Origin: Peptoclostridium acidaminophilum DSM 3953
GTDB lineage: Bacteria > Bacillota > Clostridia > Peptostreptococcales > Peptostreptococcaceae
DNA length: 64,000 nucleotides
Assembly (NCBI RefSeq): GCF_000597865.1
Contig: NZ_CP007452.1
Location: 124,001-188,000, forward strand
Direction: 5' to 3'
Part shown: positions 42,811 through 51,658 of the stretch, piece by piece
How the letters are laid out: each line of letters starts with the position of its first letter
Numbering within the stretch: position 1 is the stretch's first letter
The notes under the pieces: generated by a model
Databases searched by the model: none
What the model was told of the DNA's origin: nothing
The model's input: the letters and a program-made list of their open reading frames with translations, nothing else
Made by a program: the position numbers and the translations under genes

Positions 42811-42865
42811 CATTTATTTTATAATTGCCATAATTTTATTTGAAAATTTTATTAACAAACTGACG

Positions 42866-44296
42866 TTATTCTCCCTTTGAGTCGTGGAGCATCTGTCTTT
42901 TGAGAAGCCAGAGCTTGTTTGAAAGGTCTACCTTGTATGTTTCAGGTGAGGATATGCGCTTGTAATGTGCGCCCAAGGTTTCCATTTCGCTTTTTACAAA
43001 ATCACGTATCTCCATAACGCGGCGTTTCTTGTAGGTGCATTTGCCGCCGACAAAGAGGGGTTTTAGAAGTTCGCGCACGGAGTAATTGGTGAACGTCTTC
43101 TTTTTCCAGTTGTACACAGGATGGAATATGGTAAGAGGCTTCTTGGTATCTATTTCTTCGTCTTCAAGCATTATAAGGTCAGCCTCTGCCTGGCCTTCGC
43201 CTGTGAATATCCGCACAACCTTTTTGAACCCCGGATTCGTAATCTTCTCGGGGTCTTCCGATATTTTTATCTTTGGAACCAGTTTTTCTCCGTCAGATGC
43301 AGCGCAAAGCTTGTAAACTCCGCCCAGTGAAGGGCAGTCGCTAGAGGTTATTAGCTTTGTGCCAACACCCCAGGAATTAATGTCACAGCCCATATTTTTG
43401 AGCTCCTGCACCCTGTATTCGTCAAGGTCATTTGATGCGGTTATCGAAATGTCGCTGTAGCCTGCCTGAGAAAGCATAAGCCTGGACATCCTGGAAAGAT
43501 AAGCCAGGTCGCCCGAGTCTATTCTTATGCCCATTGGCTTGTGGCCTTGCTTTGTTATCTCGTCGAATACCTTTATTGCATTCGGAAGTCCGCTGCTGAG
43601 CACGTCGTATGTGTCTACGAGCAGCATTGCCTTGTCCGGATAAGAGCGCGCATAAGCCATAAAGGCGTCATATTCGGAGTCGAATTTTTGTATCCAGCTG
43701 TGAGCATGCGTTCCGGCTACTGGTACGTCAAACATCTTGCCGGCAAGCACATTGGAGGTTCCGTTGCAGCCGCCTATGATTGCGGCGCGGGATCCGTATA
43801 TGCCGGCATCCGGACCCTGAGCTCTTCTAAGACCAAACTCCAATACGGGATCACCCTGGGCTGCATGGCATACCCTGGAGGCCTTTGTGGCAATAAGCGA
43901 CTGAAAGTTGATTATGTTGAGCAGCGTTGTTTCGATCAGCTGAGCCTGGAAGAGAGGAGCCTTTACCCGTATTATGGGTTCTCCGGGGAACATGAATGTG
44001 CCTTCCTCTACTGCGTATATGTCACCTGTAAATTCGAAGTTCTCAAGCATGTCGAGGAATTCGGGAGTAAAAAGACCAAGTTCTCTTAGGTATTTTATAT
44101 CTTCAGGGTTGAAATGAATCCCATTTATGTAGTCCACAAGCTGCTCTATACCGCAAACTATTGTATAGCCTCCCGAGGATGGGTTTCGTCTGAAAAACAT
44201 GTCAAAGACAACGATGTCGTCTTGAATGCCTTCATTGAGATAACCATTCATCATGGTGAGTTGATAAAGATCGGTAAGAAGTGTTAGATTTTTCAT
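42866..44296 (-). CDS. pncB: Nicotinate phosphoribosyltransferase
   Basis: Makes nicotinate mononucleotide from nicotinate and PRPP, the salvage entry to NAD. The 476 residues start MKNLTLLTDLYQLTMMNGY; AAAGGTGG lies upstream of this ATG. FGLRRAQGPDAG, GTHAHSWIQ (the His that is phosphorylated in the family) and RIDSGDLAYLS are present. This gene is not part of the B. subtilis abrB-metS interval, so it is an insertion, together with the divergent HAD gene. Confidence 0.95.
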   Translation of the reverse strand: MKNLTLLTDLYQLTMMNGYLNEGIQDDIVVFDMFFRRNPSSGGYTIVCGIEQLVDYINGIHFNPEDIKYLRELGLFTPEFLDMLENFEFTGDIYAVEEGTFMFPGEPIIRVKAPLFQAQLIETTLLNIINFQSLIATKASRVCHAAQGDPVLEFGLRRAQGPDAGIYGSRAAIIGGCNGTSNVLAGKMFDVPVAGTHAHSWIQKFDSEYDAFMAYARSYPDKAMLLVDTYDVLSSGLPNAIKVFDEITKQGHKPMGIRIDSGDLAYLSRMSRLMLSQAGYSDISITASNDLDEYRVQELKNMGCDINSWGVGTKLITSSDCPSLGGVYKLCAASDGEKLVPKIKISEDPEKITNPGFKKVVRIFTGEGQAEADLIMLEDEEIDTKKPLTIFHPVYNWKKKTFTNYSVRELLKPLFVGGKCTYKKRRVMEIRDFVKSEMETLGAHYKRISSPETYKVDLSNKLWLLKRQMLHDSKGE

Positions 44297-44357
44297 GAGC
44301 ACCACCTTTGTAAATTTGCTCGATAATTATTTTTATGTCAAAAAAACATACAAAGTC

Positions 44358-44363
44358 ATTATA
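44358..44363 (-). promoter_or_regulatory. Extended -10 promoter of pncB
   Basis: On the minus strand TGT-TATAAT, about 60 nt before the start, with only a poor -35. Confidence 0.45.
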
Positions 44364-44449
44364 ACACAAAAAGCAAAATTCAATTAAACCAATGTGTGAG
44401 GCGTCATTATATTGCTCAAAGAGGTCAACGCACAAAAAGGCCAGCTTGA

Positions 44450-44477
44450 TTGTTTTTCAAGATGAGTGTGATATAAT
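44450..44477 (+). promoter_or_regulatory. Promoter of the HAD phosphatase gene
   Basis: TTGTTT (44450-44455), a 16 nt spacer and TATAAT (44472-44477) with the extended TGA. It is divergent from the pncB promoter. Confidence 0.6.
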
Positions 44478-44511
44478 ATAAACGAGAGAATGCAGCGCAG
44501 GAGTGATTGAT

Positions 44512-45171
44512 GTGGATTATATTGTAGTTTGTGATTTCGACGGTACGATTACGCTGAAGGATACATGCTTCGAGCTTGTTAAAAGCTATGCAGTGGATGA
44601 CTGGAGGGCGCTTGACAGGCTCTGGCAGGAGGGCATACATGATGCAAGTCATATAAGCCAGATGCTGCTTGACATGATAAAAATAACGCCGGCTGAGCTC
44701 GAGAGATTTTCAAGAAGCATGGAAATTGATCCTTACTTCAAGGAGTTCAAGGATGAGCTTGCCTCTGCCGGAATAGAGCTGTATATTGTAAGCGACGGGT
44801 ACGACCTGCTGATAGATCCCGTGCTTTTGCAAAACGATCTGGCAGGAATAGAATGCTTTTCAAATCAGATAAAATTCGAGCCTTCGGGGCTTAAAGGATA
44901 TTTTCCAAACAAAGGCAGGAATTGCAGCAAATGCGGGAGCTGCAAGTTTGAAATAATTAAACTCCTAAAGACCGGCAGGAAGGTTATATACGTGGGAGAT
45001 GGTCATTCAGACAGATGCGCAGGACTAGTTGCAGACATAATATACGCCAAGGGAGACCTGGCAAGTCTGCTAAAGGAGCAAGGCATTGCCTTTGTGGAAT
45101 ATAGCGATTTTTCGGATGTTCTGAGCCATATGAGGGCCAATATTTTAAAGCTGCTTATTGACATAGAATAA
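44512..45171 (+). CDS. HAD-superfamily phosphatase, MtnX-like
   Basis: A 219-residue HAD hydrolase of subclass IB with the nucleophile motif CDFDGTIT (Asp8 and Asp10), IVSDGYD as motif II and VGDGHSDRCAG as motif IV. A cysteine motif NCSKCGSCK in the cap-side region resembles MtnX-type and related small-molecule phosphatases. GTG 44512 lies 8 nt after AGGAG; an in-frame GTG at 44503 is possible. The substrate is unknown; its divergence from pncB does not identify it. Confidence 0.8.
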   Translation: MDYIVVCDFDGTITLKDTCFELVKSYAVDDWRALDRLWQEGIHDASHISQMLLDMIKITPAELERFSRSMEIDPYFKEFKDELASAGIELYIVSDGYDLLIDPVLLQNDLAGIECFSNQIKFEPSGLKGYFPNKGRNCSKCGSCKFEIIKLLKTGRKVIYVGDGHSDRCAGLVADIIYAKGDLASLLKEQGIAFVEYSDFSDVLSHMRANILKLLIDIE

Positions 45172-45186
45172 AAAATGCTATAACAT
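45158..45186 (+). promoter_or_regulatory. Promoter of the metG T-box transcript
   Basis: TTGACA (45158-45163), a 17 nt spacer and TAACAT (45181-45186). The -35 lies inside the last codons of the HAD gene. Confidence 0.75.
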
Positions 45187-45194
45187 TTTAGAAA

Positions 45195-45448
45195 GCAATA
45201 AAACAAGAAAAGGCAGTGAAGGGAAGAGTAGGCAGGCAAGTCCTTTATAAGAGAGCCGGATAAGGTGAAAGCCGGCAAGGAACTATATGCTGAATATGGC
45301 CCCGGAGCCCTCCGCCCGAGATGATTCAGGGCGGAACGCATAAGGCACGTTATAGCCTGATTGAGGCTTTTGGGCAATGCCCAAACAGCAAATAGGGTGG
45401 TACCGCGGAGAATATTCGCCCCTGGACATTGTTCAGGGGCGTTTTTTA
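45195..45448 (+). promoter_or_regulatory. T-box riboswitch of metG
   Basis: The 250 nt leader shows the T-box signature AGGGTGGTACCGCG (45394-45407), the stem I motif GGGAAGAGTAGG and distal stem CCGG...GCCGG. It ends in a terminator CGCCCCTG/CAGGGGCG followed by TTTTTT (45417-45447). An ATG triplet at 45287-45289, or the one at 45295-45297, could be the Met specifier. Uncharged tRNA would favour the antiterminator and switch on metG. Confidence 0.92.
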
Positions 45449-45531
45449 TTGAACAAATCAGAATATACAATTTGACAATAAAGGATTTAGGGTAAGTAGT
45501 GACTAAGTTGATTTTTAAAGGAGGAGCAAAA

Positions 45532-47478
45532 ATGAGCAATAAGACTTTTTATGTAACAACGCCAATATACTATCCAAGCGGCAAGCTTCACATAGGGCAC
45601 ACATACACCACGGTAGCTGCAGACGCAATTGCCAGATTCAAAAGGTTCACAGGATATGATGTAAGGTTCCTTACGGGCACTGACGAGCACGGACAGAAGA
45701 TACAAAAGACAGCGGAGGCGCAGGGTCTTGAGCCGCAGGCATATCTTGACGGGATGGTTGAAGACATCAAGAGGCTCTGGAACAGGATGGAGATATCTTA
45801 TGACGATTTTATAAGAACTACAGAGGACAGGCACAAGGTAGCCGTCCAAAAGATATTCGAAAAGCTGTATGCAAAAGGAGACATATACAAGAGTGAATAC
45901 GAAGGCTGGTATTGCACGCCTTGCGAGAGTTTCTGGACACAGACTCAGCTGCTTGAAGGCAACAAGTGTCCTGACTGCGGAAGGGAAGCCCAGCTTGCAA
46001 AGGAAGAGGCCTATTTCTTCAGGCTTTCAAACTACAAGGACAGGCTGATAGAGCACTTTAAGAGCAATCCAAAGTTCTGCTACCCGGAGGCCAGAAAAAA
46101 TGAGATGCTCAGCAACTTCCTGAATGAAAATCTTGAGGACCTTTGCGTATCCAGAACAACTTTCGACTGGGGAATAAAGGTGCCTTTCGATACAAAACAC
46201 GTTGTATATGTGTGGCTTGACGCGCTGTGCAACTATATAACGGCGCTGGGTTTCATGTCTGACGACGATAGCGAATACCAGAAATACTGGCCGGCAAATG
46301 TGCAGCTTGTAGGCAAGGAGATAGTTAGGTTCCACTCAATAATATGGCCGGCTATACTGATGGCTCTTGATGTTCCGCTGCCCCAGCAGGTCTTCGGCCA
46401 CGGCTGGATACTGTTTGGGGACGACAAGATGTCAAAATCAAAGGGCAACATAGTATATCCTGAACCGCTGATAGAAAGATATGGAATAGATGCCCTCAAA
46501 TATTTCCTCCTGAGAGAATTCACATTCGGCAAGGACGGCAGCTATACAAACAGGAATTTCCTTGGCAGGCTCAACTCCGACCTTGCAAACGACCTTGGAA
46601 ACCTTGTGAGCAGAACAGTGACAATGATAGAAAAATACAGCGACTCTGAAGTGCCATCTCCAAAGGTAAAGGGCGGGGTGCACGACGAGCTCTCTATCGA
46701 GGCAATACGTGCATACTCGGAATTTGAGGGTCAAATGGACGAGCTGCAGTTCAGCGAAGGGCTAGAGAGTATATGGAAGCTCATAAGAAGGACGAACAAA
46801 TATATCGACGAGACTATGCCTTGGGCGCTGGCAAAGGAAGAAGGCAAGAAGGACGAGCTTGACACAGTGCTCTACAATCTCGCCGAGGCAATAAGGATAG
46901 TCGGGGTGCTAATTAGCCCTCTAATGCATGTGACTTCAAAGAAGATATTCGAGCAGCTGGGAATAACAGGGCAGCAGGAGCTTCTGACTTGGGAGAGTGT
47001 TCAGGAGTTTGGAAAGCTAACGCCAGGCACACGCGTATCAAAAGGCGAGATACTGTTCCCAAGGCTTGATATCGACAGCGAAATAGCCGCTCTTGAAGAG
47101 ATATTTGCGCCAAAGGGCGAAGAGGCGGGGCAAAAGCCACTCGAGCACAAGGAAGAAATAACTATAGACGACTTTGACAAGCTAGAGCTCAGAGTGGGCG
47201 AGATAGTGGATGCCCAGAAGCATCCAAAGGCCGATAAGCTCCTTGTATTGCAAATCAAGCTTGGCAGCGAAAAGAGGCAGATAGTGTCGGGAATCTCGAA
47301 GCACTACAAGCCAGAGGAGCTTATAGGCAAGCATGTGGTTGTGGTTTGCAACCTAAAGCCAGTCAAGTTAAGGGGAATCGACTCCCAGGGCATGATACTT
47401 GCGGCGGTAAATGACGACGAGAATAAGCTTGTGCTGCCTGCGGTAGAAGGAATAGAAAGCGGATGCGAGGTGTCTTAA
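45532..47478 (+). CDS. metG: Methionyl-tRNA synthetase
   Basis: Charges tRNA-Met. ATG 45532 follows AAAGGAGGAGC. The 648 residues have the catalytic HIGH motif (KLHIGHTYTT), a zinc knuckle CTPCESFW...CPDC, KMSKS (DKMSKSKGN), an anticodon-binding helical domain and a C-terminal EMAP/tRNA-binding domain (KLELRVGEIVDAQKHPKADKL) that allows dimer formation. It is preceded by a T-box and followed without gap by tatD. Confidence 0.98.
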   Translation: MSNKTFYVTTPIYYPSGKLHIGHTYTTVAADAIARFKRFTGYDVRFLTGTDEHGQKIQKTAEAQGLEPQAYLDGMVEDIKRLWNRMEISYDDFIRTTEDRHKVAVQKIFEKLYAKGDIYKSEYEGWYCTPCESFWTQTQLLEGNKCPDCGREAQLAKEEAYFFRLSNYKDRLIEHFKSNPKFCYPEARKNEMLSNFLNENLEDLCVSRTTFDWGIKVPFDTKHVVYVWLDALCNYITALGFMSDDDSEYQKYWPANVQLVGKEIVRFHSIIWPAILMALDVPLPQQVFGHGWILFGDDKMSKSKGNIVYPEPLIERYGIDALKYFLLREFTFGKDGSYTNRNFLGRLNSDLANDLGNLVSRTVTMIEKYSDSEVPSPKVKGGVHDELSIEAIRAYSEFEGQMDELQFSEGLESIWKLIRRTNKYIDETMPWALAKEEGKKDELDTVLYNLAEAIRIVGVLISPLMHVTSKKIFEQLGITGQQELLTWESVQEFGKLTPGTRVSKGEILFPRLDIDSEIAALEEIFAPKGEEAGQKPLEHKEEITIDDFDKLELRVGEIVDAQKHPKADKLLVLQIKLGSEKRQIVSGISKHYKPEELIGKHVVVVCNLKPVKLRGIDSQGMILAAVNDDENKLVLPAVEGIESGCEVS

Positions 47479-48249
47479 TTGCTGTTTGATACTCACGCCC
47501 ATATTACCGACGAGAAATACGATGCGGACAGAGATGATTTGCTTGAAAGGCTGGGGCAATCAGATGTTAAATATATAGTAAATCCGGGAGTCGATATACC
47601 ATCGTCTGTGAAAGCCATAGATCTGGCTAAAAGATACGAGTTCCTATATGCCGCCATAGGGATACATCCTCATGAGGCCGCAGGCGCAGACGAAGAGAGC
47701 ATGAATGTGTTAAGGGAGCTTTCCAAATGCGAAAAGGTGGTTGCGATAGGGGAGATAGGGCTCGACTACTACTACGAGTTTTCCCCGAAGGATATTCAAA
47801 AGGAAGTGTTCAAAAGGCAAATTGAGCTTGCAAATGAAACCGGACTGCCTATAATAGTTCATGATCGCGACGCGCATGCCGACACTTTTTCAATCATAAA
47901 AAAATACAAGGCTCCGGGCACAGGCTGCGTGCTACATTGCTACTCTGGAAGCAAGGAGATGGCCCTTGAATACGTAAAGCTTGGATGTTATATTTCAATA
48001 GCAGGGCCTGTTACGTTCAAGGGGAACAACAAGACGGCAGAAGTGGTCAGAGAAATCCCGCTTGAGAGACTTTTAATCGAGACGGATTCGCCGTATCTCA
48101 CTCCCGTACCGTTCAGGGGCAAGCGCAACGATCCCACCAAGGTCGAGCACGTTGCGGCCATGATAGCTCAGATAAGAGGGCTGTCATACGAGCAAGTATG
48201 CCAGAAGACGAGTGAAAATGCTCTTAGATTCTTCAATATAAAGAAATAA
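47479..48249 (+). CDS. tatD: TatD-family metal-dependent DNase
   Basis: A TIM-barrel hydrolase (YabD in B. subtilis) with DNase activity in the family. The 256 residues start LFDTHAHITDEKYDADRD, with the metal ligands HAH, AIGEIGLDYY, IVHDRDAHAD and ETDSPYL. The TTG start abuts the metG stop codon, so translation is probably coupled. Confidence 0.93.
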   Translation: MLFDTHAHITDEKYDADRDDLLERLGQSDVKYIVNPGVDIPSSVKAIDLAKRYEFLYAAIGIHPHEAAGADEESMNVLRELSKCEKVVAIGEIGLDYYYEFSPKDIQKEVFKRQIELANETGLPIIVHDRDAHADTFSIIKKYKAPGTGCVLHCYSGSKEMALEYVKLGCYISIAGPVTFKGNNKTAEVVREIPLERLLIETDSPYLTPVPFRGKRNDPTKVEHVAAMIAQIRGLSYEQVCQKTSENALRFFNIKK

Positions 48250-48270
48250 TAAGAATATGGCATAAAAGCC

Positions 48271-48328
48271 AAAAAGGGCTGTTGCAAAACCAACATATAG
48301 AGTCGGTTAGCAGCAGCCCTTTATATTT
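48271..48328. terminator. Terminator between tatD and the minus-strand gene
   Basis: GGGCTGTTGC (48276-48285) pairs with GCAGCAGCCC (48310-48319), with AAA on the left and TTTATATTT on the right. It may work in both directions for the convergent genes. Confidence 0.8.
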
Positions 48329-48349
48329 AATAAGTGGTAGCAAAGCAAA

Positions 48350-48826
48350 TTAATAAGCGTTGATCTTGGATGGTGAGAATTTTTCGATAACACCAGTTAT
48401 TTTTTCAAGCTCATCATCAGGACATTCTACTATAAGCATAAGCTGTCCTCTCTTGCCCTCTTCAGAAATCCTCTCCTTCTCATCAAGCTTATGGTTTGCC
48501 ACGAGGAATCCGGCAAGGCTTCCGGTTGCAGCGAATGCTATAAGTAGTACAACAATTGAGTTGTGTACAGCTTCGAAAAGCCCCTGTGTATATCCTACAG
48601 ACACAAGCACTCCTACAGCTATACCTGCAAGAGATCCTATTTTGATAGCTGTTCTGCGCCTTTCATCTTTTTTTACCTGTACCTCGTCCTTGTCTTTTGT
48701 GTATTCATGCTGAGCAACAGTATAAGCCTTTGTGTTTTTTGAAGCCACCTTTCTAATTTCTGCTAGGCACTTTGACGCTTTTTCTGGTTCATCAAAGAAT
48801 GCTAAGATGTTCGACATATTGGCCAT
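48350..48826 (-). CDS. Membrane protein resembling general stress proteins
   Basis: A 158-residue protein of unknown function. An N-terminal soluble segment (NILAFFDEPEKASKCLAEIRKV) is followed by a charged linker, two hydrophobic helices (about 63-85 and 88-109) separated by a short turn, then LMLIVECPDDELEKITGVIEKFSPSKINAY. The split alpha/beta domain flanking two glycine-rich helices resembles the YflT/17M general-stress architecture. AGGGGGG precedes the ATG. A sigma-B-like promoter lies upstream. The assignment is tentative. Confidence 0.7.
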   Translation of the reverse strand: MANMSNILAFFDEPEKASKCLAEIRKVASKNTKAYTVAQHEYTKDKDEVQVKKDERRRTAIKIGSLAGIAVGVLVSVGYTQGLFEAVHNSIVVLLIAFAATGSLAGFLVANHKLDEKERISEEGKRGQLMLIVECPDDELEKITGVIEKFSPSKINAY

Positions 48827-48869
48827 GTGATTTCCCCCCTATATTTTATATCTCCCACATTTCAAAAAT

Positions 48870-48894
48870 ATACCCATATATACAAAATGAAAAC
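48870..48894 (-). promoter_or_regulatory. Sigma-B-like promoter before the stress-type gene
   Basis: On the minus strand GTTTTC (48894-48889), a 13 nt spacer and GGGTAT (48875-48870), about 45 nt before the start. A second, weaker copy, GTTTTT-15-GGGTAT, lies at 49058-49032. The sigma-B consensus is GTTTAA-N12-15-GGGTAT. Confidence 0.5.
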
Positions 48895-49067
48895 ATCAAT
48901 AAAAATATCAAATTATAAAAATAAAACAATACAACATTCTAAAGGCTATTTCAGACCCTTCTTAAATCAATGAAAAAATCCGGAATTAGTGGGGTATAGC
49001 GCTTCCCCTTTTGTGGTGGCTTATGATAATTATACCCACATTTTGAAAAATAAAAAACCATTTCGGT

Positions 49068-49096
49068 TTGACAAGGCGTAAAAAATGAAATAAAAT
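49068..49096 (+). promoter_or_regulatory. Promoter of the YabE-like gene
   Basis: TTGACA (49068-49073), a 17 nt spacer and TAAAAT (49091-49096). The rest of the 300 nt gap 48827-49128 is AT-rich with the sigma-B-like sites and the hairpin-like CGCTTCCCC region; I see no gene in it. Confidence 0.8.
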
Positions 49097-49128
49097 GAGT
49101 CAAGGCCTATATATCAGGAGGTGATTAT

Positions 49129-50142
49129 ATGAAGTCAAGACTTGACATGCTAAAAAAATGGCATGTATGTGTGTTGGCAGTAGTGCTCCTTTTATCGATT
49201 TCTATAGGGATATATGACCTAAGCAACAAAAAGGTTACAATAATAGTCGACGATAAAAAAATCGAAGCATCAACTTTTTCAAAAGATGTAGCGGGTCTTT
49301 TGGAGGAAAAGGGAGTAAAGCTTTCAAAAAATGACAAGGTAAGCCCATCACTCGATGAAAAACTTTCAGACGGAATGGACGTTAAGGTTTACAGAGCGTT
49401 TGAGGTCACGCTCAGCATTGATGGGAAGACAAATGCGGTATACACTGCGGCAGACACAGTAGAAAAGTTCATAAGGCAGCAGAATATAAAGCTGGGAGAA
49501 AAGGACAAGGTTGATCCGTCGCTTGGGAGCAGCTTGAAGCCGGGCTCATCGGTTAAGATAGTAAGAGTTGAGATGAAGCAGGTTCAAGAGAGCAAGGAGA
49601 TACCATACAAGGTTACTGTCGTGGGAGATGATTCCCTGGAGGCTGGCAAAACAAAGGTAGTGCAAAAAGGCAAGGCCGGCCAAAAGAGCGTAACTTACGA
49701 AATTGTGCTTGAAGACGGAGTTGAAGTCGACAAGAGACTTGTTGGCGAAAAGGTGGTTTCGATGCCTTCGGAGGAGCTTGTGAAGCGAGGGACAAAAAGC
49801 TTTGTACTCACATCGAGGGGAGAAAGCAGGGACTTCAAAAGAGTCATAAACATGGTGGCCAGCGCATATACGGCAGGCTATGAAAGCACAGGGAAAAACC
49901 CTGGCGACAGAAATTATGGAATAACAAGGAGCGGAACACGGGTAAGGCCAGGAGTAGTTTCCGTGGATCCAAGAGTAATACCGCTAGGTTCAAGGCTCTA
50001 TATAGAGCCAATGGGAATTTATTGCATTGCAGAGGACACAGGCAGCGCAATAAAGGGGAACCGAATTGACATATACATGGAGAATCTGAGCGATGCGAGA
50101 AGCTTCGGAAAGAGAAATGTAACAGTCTATTTGCTTAAATAA
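49129..50142 (+). CDS. YabE-like G5 and 3D domain cell-wall protein
   Basis: A predicted exported cell-wall hydrolase related to YabE/RpfB. The 337 residues have an N-terminal signal anchor (about 11-29), two DUF348 units (VTIIVDDKKIEASTFSKDVAGLLEEKGVKL and a second from about residue 91), a G5 domain (about 155-230) and a C-terminal 3D domain, with GVVSVDPRVIPLGSRLYIEPMG, AEDTGSAIKGNRIDIY. The 3D Asp residues are present. It lies between tatD and rnmV exactly as yabE does. It lacks the lysozyme-like domain of actinobacterial RpfB. Confidence 0.9.
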   Translation: MKSRLDMLKKWHVCVLAVVLLLSISIGIYDLSNKKVTIIVDDKKIEASTFSKDVAGLLEEKGVKLSKNDKVSPSLDEKLSDGMDVKVYRAFEVTLSIDGKTNAVYTAADTVEKFIRQQNIKLGEKDKVDPSLGSSLKPGSSVKIVRVEMKQVQESKEIPYKVTVVGDDSLEAGKTKVVQKGKAGQKSVTYEIVLEDGVEVDKRLVGEKVVSMPSEELVKRGTKSFVLTSRGESRDFKRVINMVASAYTAGYESTGKNPGDRNYGITRSGTRVRPGVVSVDPRVIPLGSRLYIEPMGIYCIAEDTGSAIKGNRIDIYMENLSDARSFGKRNVTVYLLK

Positions 50143-50144
50143 TA

Positions 50145-50172
50145 TTGATGCAAGGCTAAAAAATGTTATAAT
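50145..50172 (+). promoter_or_regulatory. Promoter of rnmV-rsmA
   Basis: TTGATG (50145-50150), a 16 nt spacer and TATAAT (50167-50172) with the extended TGT, starting right after the YabE-like gene. Confidence 0.6.
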
Positions 50173-50192
50173 TAACTCTATAGAAAAGGATG

Positions 50193-50214
50193 TGGAAAGG
50201 CTCAGGCCTTTCCA
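50193..50214 (+). other. Hairpin in the rnmV leader
   Basis: TGGAAAGGC pairs with GCCTTTCCA around TCAG and is followed by TTTCTATTG. It lies between the promoter and rnmV, so it may act as an attenuator or a leftover terminator of the gene upstream. Confidence 0.65.
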
Positions 50215-50238
50215 TTTCTATTGTTAAGAGGTGGTTTT

Positions 50239-50778
50239 TTGATAAAGGAAATAATAGTGGTAGAGGGCAAGTCCGATATATGCGCCGTAAGAAGGGCTGT
50301 AGAGGCAGAGCTTATAGCAACAGGCGGATTTGGATTTCCAAGCGGAGTGGAAGAGCGTATAAGGGCGGCTGCAAACAGTAGGGGCATAATAGTGTTTACA
50401 GACCCCGACTTTGCAGGTGAGAAGATAAGAAAGAGAGTTTCGAAAATAGCGCCAGGCTGCAAGCATGCATTCCTTCCGAGAGAAGAGGCCACATATAATG
50501 GCGATATTGGAATAGAAAACGCCTCCCCCCAGAGCATACTAAGGGCTCTTTCAAAGGTCAGAAGTGAGCTTGAAACCCCGGGGAGCGAGTTTTCGAGGAT
50601 GGACCTGCTGCGCAGTGGTCTCGATGGAGATGCAAATGCATCCGCAAGGCGAGACAGGCTGGGTGCGGTTCTTGGGATAGGCTATGGCAATGCAAAGCAG
50701 TTTTTAAACAGACTAAACAGCTATGGAATAAAGCGGGAAGAGTTTGAGCTTGCCATGTTTGAGCTCGGGGAGGAGTAG
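50239..50778 (+). CDS. rnmV: Ribonuclease M5
   Basis: RNase M5 is a TOPRIM endonuclease that matures 5S rRNA with L18. TTG 50239 follows AAGAGGTGG. The 179 residues start IKEIIVVEGKSD (the first TOPRIM acidic motif), and IVFTDPDFAGEKIR gives the DxD motif. The stop codon is one base before the rsmA ATG. Confidence 0.94.
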   Translation: MIKEIIVVEGKSDICAVRRAVEAELIATGGFGFPSGVEERIRAAANSRGIIVFTDPDFAGEKIRKRVSKIAPGCKHAFLPREEATYNGDIGIENASPQSILRALSKVRSELETPGSEFSRMDLLRSGLDGDANASARRDRLGAVLGIGYGNAKQFLNRLNSYGIKREEFELAMFELGEE

Positions 50779-50779
50779 T

Positions 50780-51658
50780 ATGGACAGGCTTTCTATGCCA
50801 AAGGTTACAAAGGATATAGTTCAAAAATACGGATTCAAGTTTTCAAAATCGCTCGGCCAGAATTTTCTTGTGGATTCAAACGTGCTTCTCAAGATTGTAG
50901 ACGGAGCCCAGATAGAAGAGGGCGACTGTGTTTTAGAAGTGGGCCCGGGCATAGGCACGCTCACAAGAGAGCTTTCAAAGCGCGCGGACAAGGTGATAGC
51001 TATTGAGATAGACAAGAATCTCATCCCGATACTCAGGGAGACTCTCTCGGACAGGGAAAACGTGGAGATAATAAATGAAGACATACTCAAGCTGGATATA
51101 AAAAAGCTCATAGAAGAAAAGTTCGAGGGCAAGAGGGTCAAGGTAGTAGCAAACCTTCCTTATTATATAACTACGCCTATAATAATGAGATTTCTTGAAG
51201 AGAATATACCTGTCAAATCGATCGTAGTAATGATACAAAAAGAGGTTGCCCTGAGGATGAACGCGCAGCCTTCGACTAAGGACTATGGTTCTCTTTCAGT
51301 GGCCATACAGTTCTACTGCACGACAAGTATTGTAGCAAATGTGCCCAAGACGGTATTCATGCCTCAGCCAAATGTGGACTCAACAGTAATAAGGCTCGAT
51401 CTGCTGGATGAACCTCCATGCAGCGTAAAAGACAGGGATATGTTCTTTCGTGTGGTCAAGGCCTCTTTCTCGAAGAGGAGGAAGACGCTTCTTAACTGCA
51501 TTTCAAGCTCGGAGCTTGGAATATCAAAGGATGACGCATTTAAAGTGATATCCGGCGCAGGAATAGATGAAAAAAGAAGGGGTGAGACCCTTACAATACA
51601 CGAATTTGCAGCTCTCTCCAACGAAGTGTATGATTTCTTGGAGTCTGTAAAGCCATAA
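50780..51658 (+). CDS. rsmA: 16S rRNA dimethyladenosine transferase RsmA (KsgA)
   Basis: Dimethylates A1518 and A1519 in 16S rRNA helix 45 and checks 30S assembly. The 292 residues show KSLGQNFLVDSNV, the SAM site VLEVGPGIGTLT and the catalytic NLPY motif (VVANLPYYITTPI). ATG 50780 follows GGGGAGGAG closely; ATG 50795 is an alternative. It is adjacent to rnmV, a conserved pairing. Confidence 0.96.
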   Translation: MDRLSMPKVTKDIVQKYGFKFSKSLGQNFLVDSNVLLKIVDGAQIEEGDCVLEVGPGIGTLTRELSKRADKVIAIEIDKNLIPILRETLSDRENVEIINEDILKLDIKKLIEEKFEGKRVKVVANLPYYITTPIIMRFLEENIPVKSIVVMIQKEVALRMNAQPSTKDYGSLSVAIQFYCTTSIVANVPKTVFMPQPNVDSTVIRLDLLDEPPCSVKDRDMFFRVVKASFSKRRKTLLNCISSSELGISKDDAFKVISGAGIDEKRRGETLTIHEFAALSNEVYDFLESVKP

